From: a virus | Reading direction: 5' to 3' (one strand) | Length of the DNA stretch: 44,423 nucleotides | IMG/VR virus record: IMGVR_UViG_3300010354_000163 | Coordinates: 1 to 44,423 of that record | Shown: positions 21,033-28,735 of the stretch, piece after piece | Layout of the letters: the number at the start of each line of letters is the position of its first letter | Numbering within the stretch: position 1 is the stretch's first letter | Position numbers and translations under genes: made by a program | The notes under the pieces: model-generated | What the model was told of the DNA's origin: nothing | The model's input: only the letters and a program-made list of their open reading frames with translations | Database searches by the model: none

Positions 21033-21955
21033 TGCGGGGTGTCGGTGGGGTCGGTGTCGCTCCAGGTGGCCGGAGCCTCGTCGTCAACGGCGACGGTGAG
21101 CGCCTCGCCAGCGGCGTTGCAGCGTTCGGCGGTCTGCGGGCTGACGCCGGACTTCGCCAGGCGGGCGAGGATGTTCAGCGGCAGGGCCTCCAGGGTGGTG
21201 GCCTCGCCGTTGCTCAGCTCCTGGCATAGGGCCAGGATTCCGTCCGGGGTCATCCCCCGGGCCTCGCAGGCGCGGCGGGCACCGGCGGCCAGCTCCTCAG
21301 GGGTGCTCAGCGTGCGCTGCGGGGTGCGGTGGGGCGGCAGCTCTTCGGCAATGGTGGCGACGACCACGCCGTTCTCATCGATCTGCCCTTGGGCGCCCAG
21401 CTCCTCCGGGGTGTAGGCGCCCATGCCGCCGAGAGCGTCGGGGCAATGGGTGCGCATCCCGGCGGTGAGGCAGCGGGCGAACAGCATCGCTTCGGGGTAC
21501 TGCGCCCACGGGCCGGAGCTTTTGACCAGGCCGGCGCGCTTGGCCATCTCCATCGTGAAGGTTTCGATGCCGAGCTCTTCGCGGCCGGCGAGGAACCGGA
21601 TGCGGCAAATGGTGTCGGTCTTCTCTAGGACGCGGTAGTCGTAGAGCGGGTGACGCTTGATGGCTTGGGCCAGGAGGTTCGCGCCGAAACCCGGCTTGCC
21701 GTTGATGACCGTGACGCCAGAGTGGCTGGCGAACGGCCCGAAGCCGGCCTCAGCACCGGCGAGAATTTTGATCGCGCATTCGGCCATGTGCTGCTCGGCG
21801 TTGCCCGAGCGGCCGAACAGACCGGAGGCGCTGAACAACTTGGCGAGGCGCTGCAGGTCTTCGATGCCGGAGAGCTGCAGGCTGAAGCTGGCGCCAGGCT
21901 GCGGGGCAAGGCTGCTGCCGTTGGCGAGAGCGAGTGCGCCGGTTGGCGGGCTCAT
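21029..21955 (-). CDS. RecT-like single-strand annealing protein
   Basis: A 308-residue protein. After a variable start, LQRLAKLFSASGLFGRSG and AIKILAGAEAGFGPFASHS lead to GVTVINGKPGFGANLLAQAI and the diagnostic YPEAMLFARCLTAGMRTHCP near DALGGMGAYTPEE, a pattern of phage RecT-family annealing proteins. It would anneal complementary strands in recombination with the adjacent SSB. The frame is open to ATGs at 21980-21985, but those overlap a TATGAT -10-like hexamer, so the ATG at 21953-21955 is preferred. No separate RecE-like exonuclease lies beside it. Confidence 0.7.
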   Translation of the reverse strand: MSPPTGALALANGSSLAPQPGASFSLQLSGIEDLQRLAKLFSASGLFGRSGNAEQHMAECAIKILAGAEAGFGPFASHSGVTVINGKPGFGANLLAQAIKRHPLYDYRVLEKTDTICRIRFLAGREELGIETFTMEMAKRAGLVKSSGPWAQYPEAMLFARCLTAGMRTHCPDALGGMGAYTPEELGAQGQIDENGVVVATIAEELPPHRTPQRTLSTPEELAAGARRACEARGMTPDGILALCQELSNGEATTLEALPLNILARLAKSGVSPQTAERCNAAGEALTVAVDDEAPATWSDTDPTDTPQ

Positions 21956-21980
21956 GGTGGTGGGGTGCGGTGGCTCTGGC

Positions 21981-21986
21981 ATCATA
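21981..21986 (-). promoter_or_regulatory. Candidate -10 hexamer TATGAT
   Basis: On the minus strand CTGCGGTATGATGCC holds TATGAT (5 of 6 match to TATAAT), about 25 bp before ATG 21955. No convincing -35 at 17 bp. Placed to start the recT-ssb-dnaN unit. Confidence 0.35.
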
Positions 21987-22038
21987 CCGCAGCGCTAACG
22001 GAACCGCAGCATTACGCTAGTTGCGGATCTGCCGCATT

Positions 22039-22052
22039 GGTACGGCCGTACC
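22039..22052. promoter_or_regulatory. Perfect 14-bp palindrome, operator candidate
   Basis: GGTACGGCCGTACC in the divergent region 21956-22085. It is followed by CACTATC, so that CCGTACCACTATC (22046-22058) resembles CCGTAGCACTATC (28751-28763) in the other divergent region. A regulator or shared promoter box is likely. Confidence 0.5.
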
Positions 22053-22085
22053 ACTATCCTGCCCGCCAGCCACCACGCCACGCCG

Positions 22086-22304
22086 ATGATCCGCGTCCAC
22101 TGCTCCACCGTCGCTGAGACTGATGCCGCCTGGGGGTGGCTCACCCAAATGGAAAATCCCGCCGAGCTCTACCTTGACGGGGTGGGGCTAATCGCAATAG
22201 TGGAGCGGGATCCGGTCAGTCGTCGGCTTGCTCTCCGCCGGTCTGCCGCCGATCCCGCGTCAGCTCCGCATAAAGCTCCGCAGGCCCATACTGCAGCGAC
22301 GTGA
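22086..22304 (+). CDS. Small hypothetical protein divergent from recT
   Basis: A 72-residue plus-strand protein starting MIRVHCSTVAETDAAWGWLT with NPAELYLDGVGLIAIVERDP, a plausible compact alpha/beta core; the last 20 residues are low-complexity and overlap the converging gene by 89 bp. It is one of the few plus-strand genes in the early region and starts behind an operator-like palindrome. A cro-like or antirepressor role is possible by position only. Confidence 0.45.
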   Translation: MIRVHCSTVAETDAAWGWLTQMENPAELYLDGVGLIAIVERDPVSRRLALRRSAADPASAPHKAPQAHTAAT

Positions 22305-23073
22305 GGCCCCGCAAGGACCGGACCACCTCGGCCAACACGTAGAGCTCCTGCTCCGCTTGCTCCTTCGTGTAGCTGGTAGCCCCGATCAGGACCGACGCCA
22401 GGCGGTCGATTCGCTCCTGATCGGTGACGGGGTAAACCCGCAAGATGTGCCGGACCTGGTCCCGGCTCGACTCGGTGGCCACCAGGCTGAGCAGCAGGGC
22501 GCGGATCTCCGCGGTGATCTGCGGGCCCTCGTTCGGCGACAGGATCGGCGACGAAACACAGGGCATCTCCAGGTGGCCGGTGGCCAGGTCGAACCAGTCG
22601 GCCGGGCTCAGGGGTTCCGTGGGGAACTCGGGATGGGGCAGCCAGATCGCGCTGGACAGCCACTCGGGATCCACCTTGTCCTTCGGTGGCGGCCCCAGCT
22701 TCGAGACTGCTGCCGCCTCGCCCCGGCACTGCCACAGCCAGATGGCCTCGTTCGCGGCGCCGAGAGCGTCCAGGTAGCGCATGGGCAGCGCCCGGATAAA
22801 CATGTTCCGCCGGATCTGCGACAGCTTGGCGTCGTGCAACCACCCGCGCTCGTCGAGGCCCCAGTCGGCGATGCGGCTCAGCTGCCTGGTGGAGAGGCCA
22901 CTGCGCGATAGCCAGTAGTTCACCACGTGCCCCAGGTGCGCGCGGCCGCGGTTGTGCCGATCGGTCGCCGGCAGGATCGGCCGGTTCATGCCCGGACCGG
23001 GCTCCGGTGGCGGCTCGGGGGCGTTGCTCATCGGGTGCGGCCAGTCGGGGTGGAAAGCGAGGTGGATTTCCAT
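22216..23073 (-). CDS. Possible phage repressor/regulator (HTH-containing hypothetical)
   Basis: A 285-residue protein. Residues about 45-95 (GHVVNYWLSRSGLSTRQLSR, IADWGLDERGWLHDAKLSQI) resemble an XRE-type helix-turn-helix; the rest (SPADWFDLATGHLEMPCV, ITAEIRALLLSLVATESS, DQERIDRLASVLIG) is helical with no known motif. A perfect inverted repeat GTAGCG-TTG-CGCTAC lies 16-30 bp upstream of its start, compatible with self-control. With integrase and excisionase present, this is a candidate lysogeny regulator, but it is not a classic CI. Confidence 0.5.
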   Translation of the reverse strand: MEIHLAFHPDWPHPMSNAPEPPPEPGPGMNRPILPATDRHNRGRAHLGHVVNYWLSRSGLSTRQLSRIADWGLDERGWLHDAKLSQIRRNMFIRALPMRYLDALGAANEAIWLWQCRGEAAAVSKLGPPPKDKVDPEWLSSAIWLPHPEFPTEPLSPADWFDLATGHLEMPCVSSPILSPNEGPQITAEIRALLLSLVATESSRDQVRHILRVYPVTDQERIDRLASVLIGATSYTKEQAEQELYVLAEVVRSLRGLTSLQYGPAELYAELTRDRRQTGGEQADD

Positions 23074-23088
23074 CCCGGCAGCGTAGGC

Positions 23089-23103
23089 GTAGCGTTGCGC
23101 TAC
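23089..23103. promoter_or_regulatory. Inverted repeat GTAGCG-TTG-CGCTAC upstream of HTH gene
   Basis: A perfect 6-bp arm inverted repeat with 3-base spacer, overlapping the stop of the VRR-NUC gene and 16 bp before the HTH gene start at 23073. The arms resemble the GCTAC half-sites at 28736-28757. Likely a protein-binding site. Confidence 0.45.
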
Positions 23104-23444
23104 AGCAGGCCGGTGATCCGTTCTGCGTCTTCGATGCTGCGGGCGATTCCCGCACGGCCGCCGGCTTGACGGACGTGCTCCAGGAACGCAGCCTGCTCCG
23201 GTGTTGGCCGGCCGGTGGGGGTCTTGACCTCGACGGCGGTGAACACGGCGACGCGCTGGCCCACCATGTCCGGCGTCACCTCCACCGTGGTGTAGCCGAT
23301 CAGGTCGGCGGAGCCTTTGCAGAGTCCGAAGCGCACCATGCGGCCATTGGCGTCAGGCAGGCAGCCGGTGTTGTTGCGCCAGAGGCGAGCGGCGCCACGG
23401 CCGAGGGCTAGGAGGATGCGTTGCTGGAGGGCTTGCTCGCTCAT
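23100..23444 (-). CDS. VRR-NUC domain nuclease
   Basis: A 114-residue protein consisting of a VRR-NUC fold, a stand-alone phage form of the PD-(D/E)XK nuclease. The active-site residues lie in RFGLCKGSADLIG (Asp) and FTAVEVKTP (Glu and Lys), followed by QAAFLEHVRQAGGRAGIA. Such nucleases cut branched or flapped DNA. It follows the DEAD-box helicase with a 4-bp overlap, the classic helicase/VRR-NUC phage pair. Confidence 0.85.
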   Translation of the reverse strand: MSEQALQQRILLALGRGAARLWRNNTGCLPDANGRMVRFGLCKGSADLIGYTTVEVTPDMVGQRVAVFTAVEVKTPTGRPTPEQAAFLEHVRQAGGRAGIARSIEDAERITGLL

Positions 23445-24820
23445 GCGGGCACTTGCCCCCGGGCCTCTCGCGCCGCCATGACGTGCCGGGCCCAGCCATG
23501 CGGGTTGCGCAGACCACGGGCCTTGCCGAGAGCCACCAGGTCGGAGAGCGTCTGAGCGGTGCCCTGCTCGCGGCGCCGCTCGCGCTGCTCGGCTTGGCGT
23601 TGGAGCTCCCGCAGCTCGCCCTCGACGTGCTGCAGCTCCCGCCGCTCGGGCGCGAACCGGTGCTGGCATTCGGGGCAGACCTGGGCCTGGCTGCTGATGG
23701 CGGAGAAGCAGGCGGGGCAGACCTTGACGCTGGGGGCCGACTCGCGCTGACGCTTGCTCAGCCCCTCCAGCGTCCATTCCCGCTCGTCGAGGTGGTGGCC
23801 GTTGCGCAGGCAGTTGCCGACGTGATCGAGCACCACGGCCACCTTGCCGGGCTGCGGCCGCAGGCACCGGCCGATCATCTGCAGGTGGAGGCTCACGCTC
23901 TGAGTGGGGCGCAGCAGGATGCAGCCGGCGACACTGGGCACGTCCACGCCTTCGCCGATCAGGGCGCAGCTGGTGAGCACCTTCAGGCGCCCGGCGCCCA
24001 GGTCTGCCAGCAGTCCCTCCCTGGTGGGGCCGTCCATGCTGCCGTCGATGCTTGCGGCGGTGATGCCGTGCCGGTTGAACAGCTCCGCCACCGCTTCGGC
24101 GTGCGCGACCGAGCAGCAGAACGCGATCGCCGTCTGGCCCTCCAGGTGCTGCCGGTAGTGCGACACCGCGTCACCCATCGCCTGGCCACTGCGCAGCGCA
24201 TCCTCCGCATCGCGCATGTCGTAGTCGCCCATCCGCTTGCGCAGGCCCTGCACCTGGAAGCCCGGCGGCGCCAGCACCCGGGCAGGGGCCAGGTAGCCGC
24301 GATCGGTCAGCCAGACGGGCGTGGGGCCCAGCACCATCGCCGAGTACCACTCGCCCAGGCCTCGGCCATCGGTGCGGCAGGGGGTGGCCGTCACTCCGAG
24401 CACCTTCGCGCTCGCGCAGTGGTTCAGCACCGTGGCCCAGGTGCCGGCGTTGCTGTGGTGGCACTCATCGACCACCAGCAGGCGGAACCAGTCGGGCGGG
24501 ACGTGACGCAGGCGCCGGGCCAGGGTCTGCACCGAGGCGACCTGCACCGGCTGGCTCAGGTCCATGCTCCGGCCGGCGGCGATCAGCCCGTGGCGGATGC
24601 CCATGGCCGTGAGGCTGGCGCTGGCCTGGCGGAGGAGCTCGGCGCGGTGGACCAGCACGCACACCCTGCCCTTGGTGGCGGCCTGCTGGGTGATGTGGGA
24701 GAAAATCACGGTCTTGCCGCCGCCGGTCGGCAGGACGAACAGGACCGCGCGGTGGCCGGTTCCGTAAGCGTGGCGGATGGCGGCGACGGCATCCTGCTGG
24801 TAGGGGCGGAGTTCAATCAC
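23441..24820 (-). CDS. SF2 DEAD/DEAH-box DNA helicase with C-terminal zinc finger
   Basis: A 459-residue helicase from GTG 24818-24820, whose GTGA overlaps the previous stop. Walker A LPTGGGKTVIF, motif II VVDECHHSN, motif III GVTATPCRTD, motif VI QMIGRCLRP, with GEGVDVPS between. The C-terminal part has CPACFSAISSQAQVCPEC, a zinc knuckle, and a Glu/Arg coiled coil (ELRELQRQAEQRERRREQG). It is a RecQ/RadD-like ATP-dependent unwinding enzyme, paired with the VRR-NUC nuclease. The longer upstream frame lies within the preceding gene. Confidence 0.9.
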   Translation of the reverse strand: MIELRPYQQDAVAAIRHAYGTGHRAVLFVLPTGGGKTVIFSHITQQAATKGRVCVLVHRAELLRQASASLTAMGIRHGLIAAGRSMDLSQPVQVASVQTLARRLRHVPPDWFRLLVVDECHHSNAGTWATVLNHCASAKVLGVTATPCRTDGRGLGEWYSAMVLGPTPVWLTDRGYLAPARVLAPPGFQVQGLRKRMGDYDMRDAEDALRSGQAMGDAVSHYRQHLEGQTAIAFCCSVAHAEAVAELFNRHGITAASIDGSMDGPTREGLLADLGAGRLKVLTSCALIGEGVDVPSVAGCILLRPTQSVSLHLQMIGRCLRPQPGKVAVVLDHVGNCLRNGHHLDEREWTLEGLSKRQRESAPSVKVCPACFSAISSQAQVCPECQHRFAPERRELQHVEGELRELQRQAEQRERRREQGTAQTLSDLVALGKARGLRNPHGWARHVMAAREARGQVPA

Positions 24821-25167
24821 AGCCCACCCCACCGCGCCGGCACCGGCCGCAGGCCGCAGTAGCAGGCCCAGAACTCCGTCGGGCCCCACTGGGTCGTCTC
24901 GCCGTCCCAGTCGCCGAGCGGCACGGGTGCGTGCTGGTTGAGTTCGGCCAGGGCCATGAAGGTGACGCTCTGCAGCTCCCCGGCTGTGCCGCGCTCCAGC
25001 TGCTGCCAGAGGCCGTAGGGCACGGGCCGGAAGCCGCGAAGCTCAGCCAGTTGCGCCGGGCCATGGATACGCCAGTCGTTGGCCGCACGCCAGCAGACCA
25101 GCATCCAGCCGAACGCGGCGCGGTGCTTGGCCTGGTCGGCTAGGAGGGTTTCGTAGGTGATGCTCAC
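24817..25167 (-). CDS. Hypothetical protein between exonuclease and helicase
   Basis: A 116-residue protein starting MSITYETLLADQAKHRAAFG. It is tryptophan-rich (GWMLVCWRAANDWRIHG, DWDGETTQWGPTEFWACYCG). It overlaps both replication genes by 4 bp, so it is probably part of the same repair/replication group. Family unknown. Confidence 0.6.
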   Translation of the reverse strand: MSITYETLLADQAKHRAAFGWMLVCWRAANDWRIHGPAQLAELRGFRPVPYGLWQQLERGTAGELQSVTFMALAELNQHAPVPLGDWDGETTQWGPTEFWACYCGLRPVPARWGGL

Positions 25168-25844
25168 AGCTCCACCTCCCGCACTGGGAACATCAGCCCC
25201 TCAATCTCCGACTGGCTGCAGCGCCGGCTCCATTCCCTGGTGGCCGGATCCCACCGGAAGCCCGCCGCCTTCGCCTGCTCGCGCTGGTCGTAGCTGACCT
25301 TGGCGACCACCAGCCGCCGCGGTTCGAGGCCTTGGGCCAGGCGCTCCTCGAGCAGGGGATCCCGCGCCAGTACCTGCGCCAGGTAGGTGCAATCCACAAG
25401 CGCCCGATGCGCCGCCCAGACCGGCACGCCATAGGCCAGGGCCAGGTCAGTTAGCGACGGGTTCAGCCGCAGGCCCGGCCAGCGGATGCCCTCGCAGGTG
25501 CAGATCCAGGGCTTGTGCCGCAGGCGCGGCAGGATCAGCCGCGGCTCCAGCCACTGGCGGTCGAATTCGGCGTTGTGGGCCACGAAGGCGTCCGCGTCGT
25601 CAGCCATGTCGGTGAACAGCCGCCAAGCCTGATCGGGGTCCACCAGGCGGGAGATCTCTGGGCTGATGCCGTTGATGTGCTGGGCCGGGTTGGCGTCGAT
25701 CGGCAACAGGAAGGACACTTGCTGGATCACGGCGCGATGCGGCACCGAGAGCAGCACTGCGCCGACTTCGCACAGGGAGTCGGTGGTGGGGGAGAGGCCG
25801 GTGGTTTCGGTGTCGAGGATGAGGATGGTGGTTGGTGTGTTCAT
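25164..25844 (-). CDS. DnaQ-like 3'-5' exonuclease with C-terminal extra domain
   Basis: A 226-residue protein. The DEDDh exonuclease triad is visible: ExoI LDTETTGLSP, ExoII AHNAEFDRQWL and ExoIII AHRALVDCTYLAQVL. The tail (about 180-226, KVSYDQREQAKAAGFRWDPA then REWSRR) matches the short DNA-metabolism domain that often follows such exonucleases in cyanobacterial phages. It proofreads or trims 3' ends. It lies between the Dda-like helicase and the SF2 helicase. Confidence 0.85.
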   Translation of the reverse strand: MNTPTTILILDTETTGLSPTTDSLCEVGAVLLSVPHRAVIQQVSFLLPIDANPAQHINGISPEISRLVDPDQAWRLFTDMADDADAFVAHNAEFDRQWLEPRLILPRLRHKPWICTCEGIRWPGLRLNPSLTDLALAYGVPVWAAHRALVDCTYLAQVLARDPLLEERLAQGLEPRRLVVAKVSYDQREQAKAAGFRWDPATREWSRRCSQSEIEGLMFPVREVEL

Positions 25845-27388
25845 CGGTCCGCCACCACATGCAGGCTCTCGGCGGCCCTGGTGATGCCGACGTAGGCCAG
25901 TTGGTTCTGCTGAGCGGTTGGCGCCGATCCCCAGCCGTCAACACTCCAGTGCAGCCAGACGTTCTTGAAGGTGCTTCCCTGGCTCTTGTGGATCGTCAAC
26001 GCGGACGCAGGCTGCAGGCGGCCAACGCAGTCCTTGCGCTTGAAATACAGATCCCACAGCTCACGTCGTTCGTTGCCATTGGCGGCTTTGGCCTTGTCGG
26101 CGATGGCCTTCAGCGACTCCTTCCAGCGGCGCTCGCTGTCCTTGGCGATCACGCGGAACATCACAGGTGGCACCACATCGCCGGGCAGTGAAACCGTCAG
26201 GCTCCACACGTCCCACAGCTCGTCGGCGTCTTCATCGCCCGGAAAACTGCAGCAGCCTTGCTCGGCCGCGTCGATCAGCACGTCCATCGTGCTGTTCAGC
26301 AGTGGACCGCTGCCATCCGGGCCCGGAATCGCGTCCACAGTCACACAGGTCATGCCCTGGATGAACTGCGGCGCTCCGGCCCCATAGCGCCTGGCATGGA
26401 TGCGCTCGTTCAGCTCCTCAACAGCCTTGTTGGTCCATGCCAGCGCCCGGCAGAAATCTGGGTCGGTCCGCGCTTCTCTCGATGCAGCCAGCTCCAGCAG
26501 CTCATTCAGCCACTGCTCGCGGCTGCGGTGAGCCACCACGCGAGAGCCGCCGCCTTGCGCAGCTGCAAACGGTGCGCGACCCACTGCCATCTGCCTGGTG
26601 GCCGTGGCGAGGTTCAGGATCGCGCCGTCGTGACGCAGCACCTCAGTCAGTCGATACAGCGACTGCGCTTCGGTGAACGCCCGGCAGACTTGATCCTCGC
26701 CAACCGGCAGCAGCTGGCGATCGTCACCAACGAACACCACTGGCCGGCCATTCAGCTCACGCAGCAGCAGGTCGTAAAGCTCACTGCTGAGCATTGATGT
26801 TTCGTCAACGATGACAACATCAACCGGGGCGATTGGAACGCGCTTGCAGAGCTCTTCGTCCCACTTGTCCTTTTCGCTGAGCATGTTCTTGCCGCCAGGA
26901 TCCGGCGCAAACGTCTCCTTGCCGCTGTTCTTGTCGCGCACCTGCTTCAGGCCGAGCATCCGGTGAACCGTCACCGCTTCGAAGCCATCGGCGCCGCAGG
27001 CCAACAGCGCCCGCTCGACCTGCGCCCGGGCCTTGTGCGTTGGCGTGGCGACCACCACGCGCTTGCCGCGGTCAATCAGCGCCGAGACCAGCGCAGCGGT
27101 GGTGACGGTCTTGCCGGTGCCGGCGTAGCCGCAGAGCACCGCCCTGGTGTTGGCCTGGCTGATGTCCTGCAGGATGCCGTCGATCGCTTTCTGCTGATCG
27201 GGTGTCAGCTGCAGAGTTGCGGGGCGCTCGGCAGGCTCGGCCTCTTCGGCCAGTATCGCCTGGTGCGTCAGCGCGTTGTAGGCAGCGGCGGGCAATTCGC
27301 ACAGATCCTCCAGCCAGTCGCGGATCGTCAGGATCTCGTCGGCGCCAACCAGGCGCCATAGGGGATTCGCGTCAGGTGTGATCGTCAT
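25841..27388 (-). CDS. SF1 helicase, Dda/RecD2-like
   Basis: A 515-residue helicase starting at ATG 27386-27388. Walker A CGYAGTGKTVTT, motif II VVIVDETSML, motif III GDDRQLLPVGE, motif V TIHKSQGSTFKNVWL and motif VI LAYVGITRAAE are all present, in the order of RecD2/Dda 5'-3' helicases. Residues about 1-60 are an N-terminal extension. It would unwind DNA at forks and displace proteins. Coupled by a 4-bp overlap to the exonuclease gene. Confidence 0.9.
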   Translation of the reverse strand: MTITPDANPLWRLVGADEILTIRDWLEDLCELPAAAYNALTHQAILAEEAEPAERPATLQLTPDQQKAIDGILQDISQANTRAVLCGYAGTGKTVTTAALVSALIDRGKRVVVATPTHKARAQVERALLACGADGFEAVTVHRMLGLKQVRDKNSGKETFAPDPGGKNMLSEKDKWDEELCKRVPIAPVDVVIVDETSMLSSELYDLLLRELNGRPVVFVGDDRQLLPVGEDQVCRAFTEAQSLYRLTEVLRHDGAILNLATATRQMAVGRAPFAAAQGGGSRVVAHRSREQWLNELLELAASREARTDPDFCRALAWTNKAVEELNERIHARRYGAGAPQFIQGMTCVTVDAIPGPDGSGPLLNSTMDVLIDAAEQGCCSFPGDEDADELWDVWSLTVSLPGDVVPPVMFRVIAKDSERRWKESLKAIADKAKAANGNERRELWDLYFKRKDCVGRLQPASALTIHKSQGSTFKNVWLHWSVDGWGSAPTAQQNQLAYVGITRAAESLHVVADR

Positions 27389-27572
27389 CGGCGTGGTGGG
27401 TTGAGTGGTTGCGCTCTGGTTGCGGAACCGGAGCATCTGCGGGCGTGGAGTGATGCGACCAGCACTGCTGCCACGCCTCCCCCTGCAGCCCGCACGGGTC
27501 GTGGTGGATGTCCCAGGCCCACCAGGCGATTGGCAGCAGGGCCAGGGCCAGGCCGGTCAGGCGGAACGTCAC
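27372..27572 (-). CDS. Small membrane protein (66 aa)
   Basis: Read from GTG 27570-27572, whose GTGA overlaps the previous stop. It starts MTFRLTGLALALLPIAWWAW, one hydrophobic span, then a His/Pro/Asp-rich soluble tail (HHDPCGLQGEAWQQCW, NHSTHHADDDHT) that might bind metal. It overlaps the helicase start by 17 bp. It contains the repeat GGTTGCGGAACCGGAGC (27418-27434). Function unknown. Confidence 0.5.
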   Translation of the reverse strand: MTFRLTGLALALLPIAWWAWDIHHDPCGLQGEAWQQCWSHHSTPADAPVPQPERNHSTHHADDDHT

Positions 27573-27745
27573 AGCCGGGCCTCCAGGTTGACGGTGTAGG
27601 TGCAGCTCTCGCGGCCGCGGGGCATCTGGCACTCGACGTCCAGTCGATCAACCCGCAGGCCGGTGGCGTCGGTGAAGTCCTGCAGGGCCTGGGCGATGAC
27701 GGATTCGGCGGCCTGCTTGGCGGAGCGGGCGGTTTTGAGGTTCAT
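27569..27745 (-). CDS. Small hypothetical protein (58 aa)
   Basis: Starts MNLKTARSAKQAAESVIAQA and ends CTYTVNLEARL. The helix-rich first half and strand-like second half suggest a small alpha/beta protein. Both ends overlap their neighbours (ATGA at 27742-27745 and GTGA at 27569-27572), which strongly supports it as a true gene. Function unknown. Confidence 0.6.
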   Translation of the reverse strand: MNLKTARSAKQAAESVIAQALQDFTDATGLRVDRLDVECQMPRGRESCTYTVNLEARL

Positions 27746-28062
27746 CCCACCACCTCCCGCAGCTGCTGCCGCACTGTCTCCCAGCGCTCGCGGCTGGTGG
27801 TCTGCGCTGGCTTCTCGGGTCTCGGCTGGATCAGCGTGTAGCGGCCCCAGCCGGAGCGGATTCGATACAGACCCAGGCCATCAATCGCCGTCATCCGGCG
27901 GCTGACTTGCGACTGGCTGCAGCCCCATAGGGCCTTGAGCAGCGCCACGGATGCGACGCCCGGGGCGATGCCCAGCTGCTCAAGGTGCAGTAGGTCCAGG
28001 ATCGCCCGGTCGGCCTTGACGGTGCCGTTGCGGTGGGTGTGGATGTTGAGGGTGGGTCTCAT
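27742..28062 (-). CDS. Winged-helix DNA-binding protein, paralogue of 20031-20384
   Basis: A 106-residue protein. Residues about 18-82 match the winged helix of 20031-20384: LLKALWGCSQSQVSRRMTAI then GLYRIRSGWGRYTL (shared pattern W-CSQ-QVSRR ... SGWG-Y). The C-terminal 25 residues (TTSRERWETVRQQLREVV) are extra. It follows the short MTase gene with a 4-bp overlap, the same order as the fusion at 20031. Probably a transcriptional regulator or accessory of the MTase. Confidence 0.7.
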   Translation of the reverse strand: MRPTLNIHTHRNGTVKADRAILDLLHLEQLGIAPGVASVALLKALWGCSQSQVSRRMTAIDGLGLYRIRSGWGRYTLIQPRPEKPAQTTSRERWETVRQQLREVVG

Positions 28063-28490
28063 GGCTGATCCTCGCGGCTGGGGAGGGGCAGCAGCTCGGT
28101 CCAGTGGTTTGGGGCGTGCGGTGACGTGTTAAACCGCCAGGCGCGGCCGTCTTCGTCGATGGCGTCGAGGATGTGCCGCTCGTCCGCCGAGAACGGCGGG
28201 TTCATCACGATCAGGTCGATGTGCGACACGTCGGCCGGGTGGACCTGCAGGAAGTCGGCGTAGGCGTGGGCCGGCCTGGCGTCTGCAATGCCAACCAGGA
28301 TGTGCTGCAGCTCGCGTTCGGCCTCACACCACAGCACCTCTGCAGCGTCCCGAGCCAGGCACTCGCGCACCAGGTCACCCTTGCCGGCGGAGGGCTCCAG
28401 GACGGTGCGACCGCGCAGGTCGAGCGGGTCGAGCATCTCGGCGGCAACTTCCGGTGGGGTGGGGTAGAAGTCGGGGCCGAAGAGGGTCAC
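28059..28490 (-). CDS. Short N6-adenine methyltransferase-like protein, probably C-terminally truncated
   Basis: A 143-residue protein from GTG 28488-28490 (GTGA overlap). SAM-binding motif I is VLEPSAGKGDLV and catalytic motif IV is LIVMNPPFSADERHI. In related MTases the sequence continues well beyond NPPF with another helix-strand unit; here it ends after 40 unrelated-looking residues (WRFNTSPHAPNHWTELL). It may be a minimal or inactive MTase. It heads the pair with the winged-helix gene. Confidence 0.65.
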   Translation of the reverse strand: MTLFGPDFYPTPPEVAAEMLDPLDLRGRTVLEPSAGKGDLVRECLARDAAEVLWCEAERELQHILVGIADARPAHAYADFLQVHPADVSHIDLIVMNPPFSADERHILDAIDEDGRAWRFNTSPHAPNHWTELLPLPSREDQP

Positions 28491-28705
28491 AGCTCCTCCC
28501 CTCCCACCTGTCGCTGCGGGATCCCCGGCGTGGGTAGCCACACGCCGCCGAGTAGCTCCCAGACGGTGCCGTCGTTGCACAGGGCGAACAGGCGCTCGGC
28601 GCCGCCGCAGAGATGGGTGATGGCGCGGGGTGGGCGGAGTCGCTCCGGCAGGTCGGCGATCGCAGGGCCTGGGCCGACCGCCCCGCCCCTCCATGGATAC
28701 CTCAT
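28487..28705 (-). CDS. Small hypothetical protein with beta-propeller-like repeat
   Basis: A 72-residue protein starting MRYPWRGGAVGPGPAIADLP. The core RLFALCNDGTVWELLGGVW then PTPGIPQ resembles a single blade of RCC1/propeller-like repeats found as short phage proteins. It is the first gene of the minus-strand unit, divergent from the RHH regulator. Function unknown. Confidence 0.55.
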   Translation of the reverse strand: MRYPWRGGAVGPGPAIADLPERLRPPRAITHLCGGAERLFALCNDGTVWELLGGVWLPTPGIPQRQVGGEEL

Positions 28706-28735
28706 CGTGTCTCCTGGTGTGGTGGCTGCCGTATC

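Noticed and set aside
23453-24862. Long plus-strand frame (469 aa) opposite the SF2 helicase
   Set aside because: It is antisense to a gene with all helicase motifs and is rich in His/Gln/Arg/Ala, as expected for a mirror frame.
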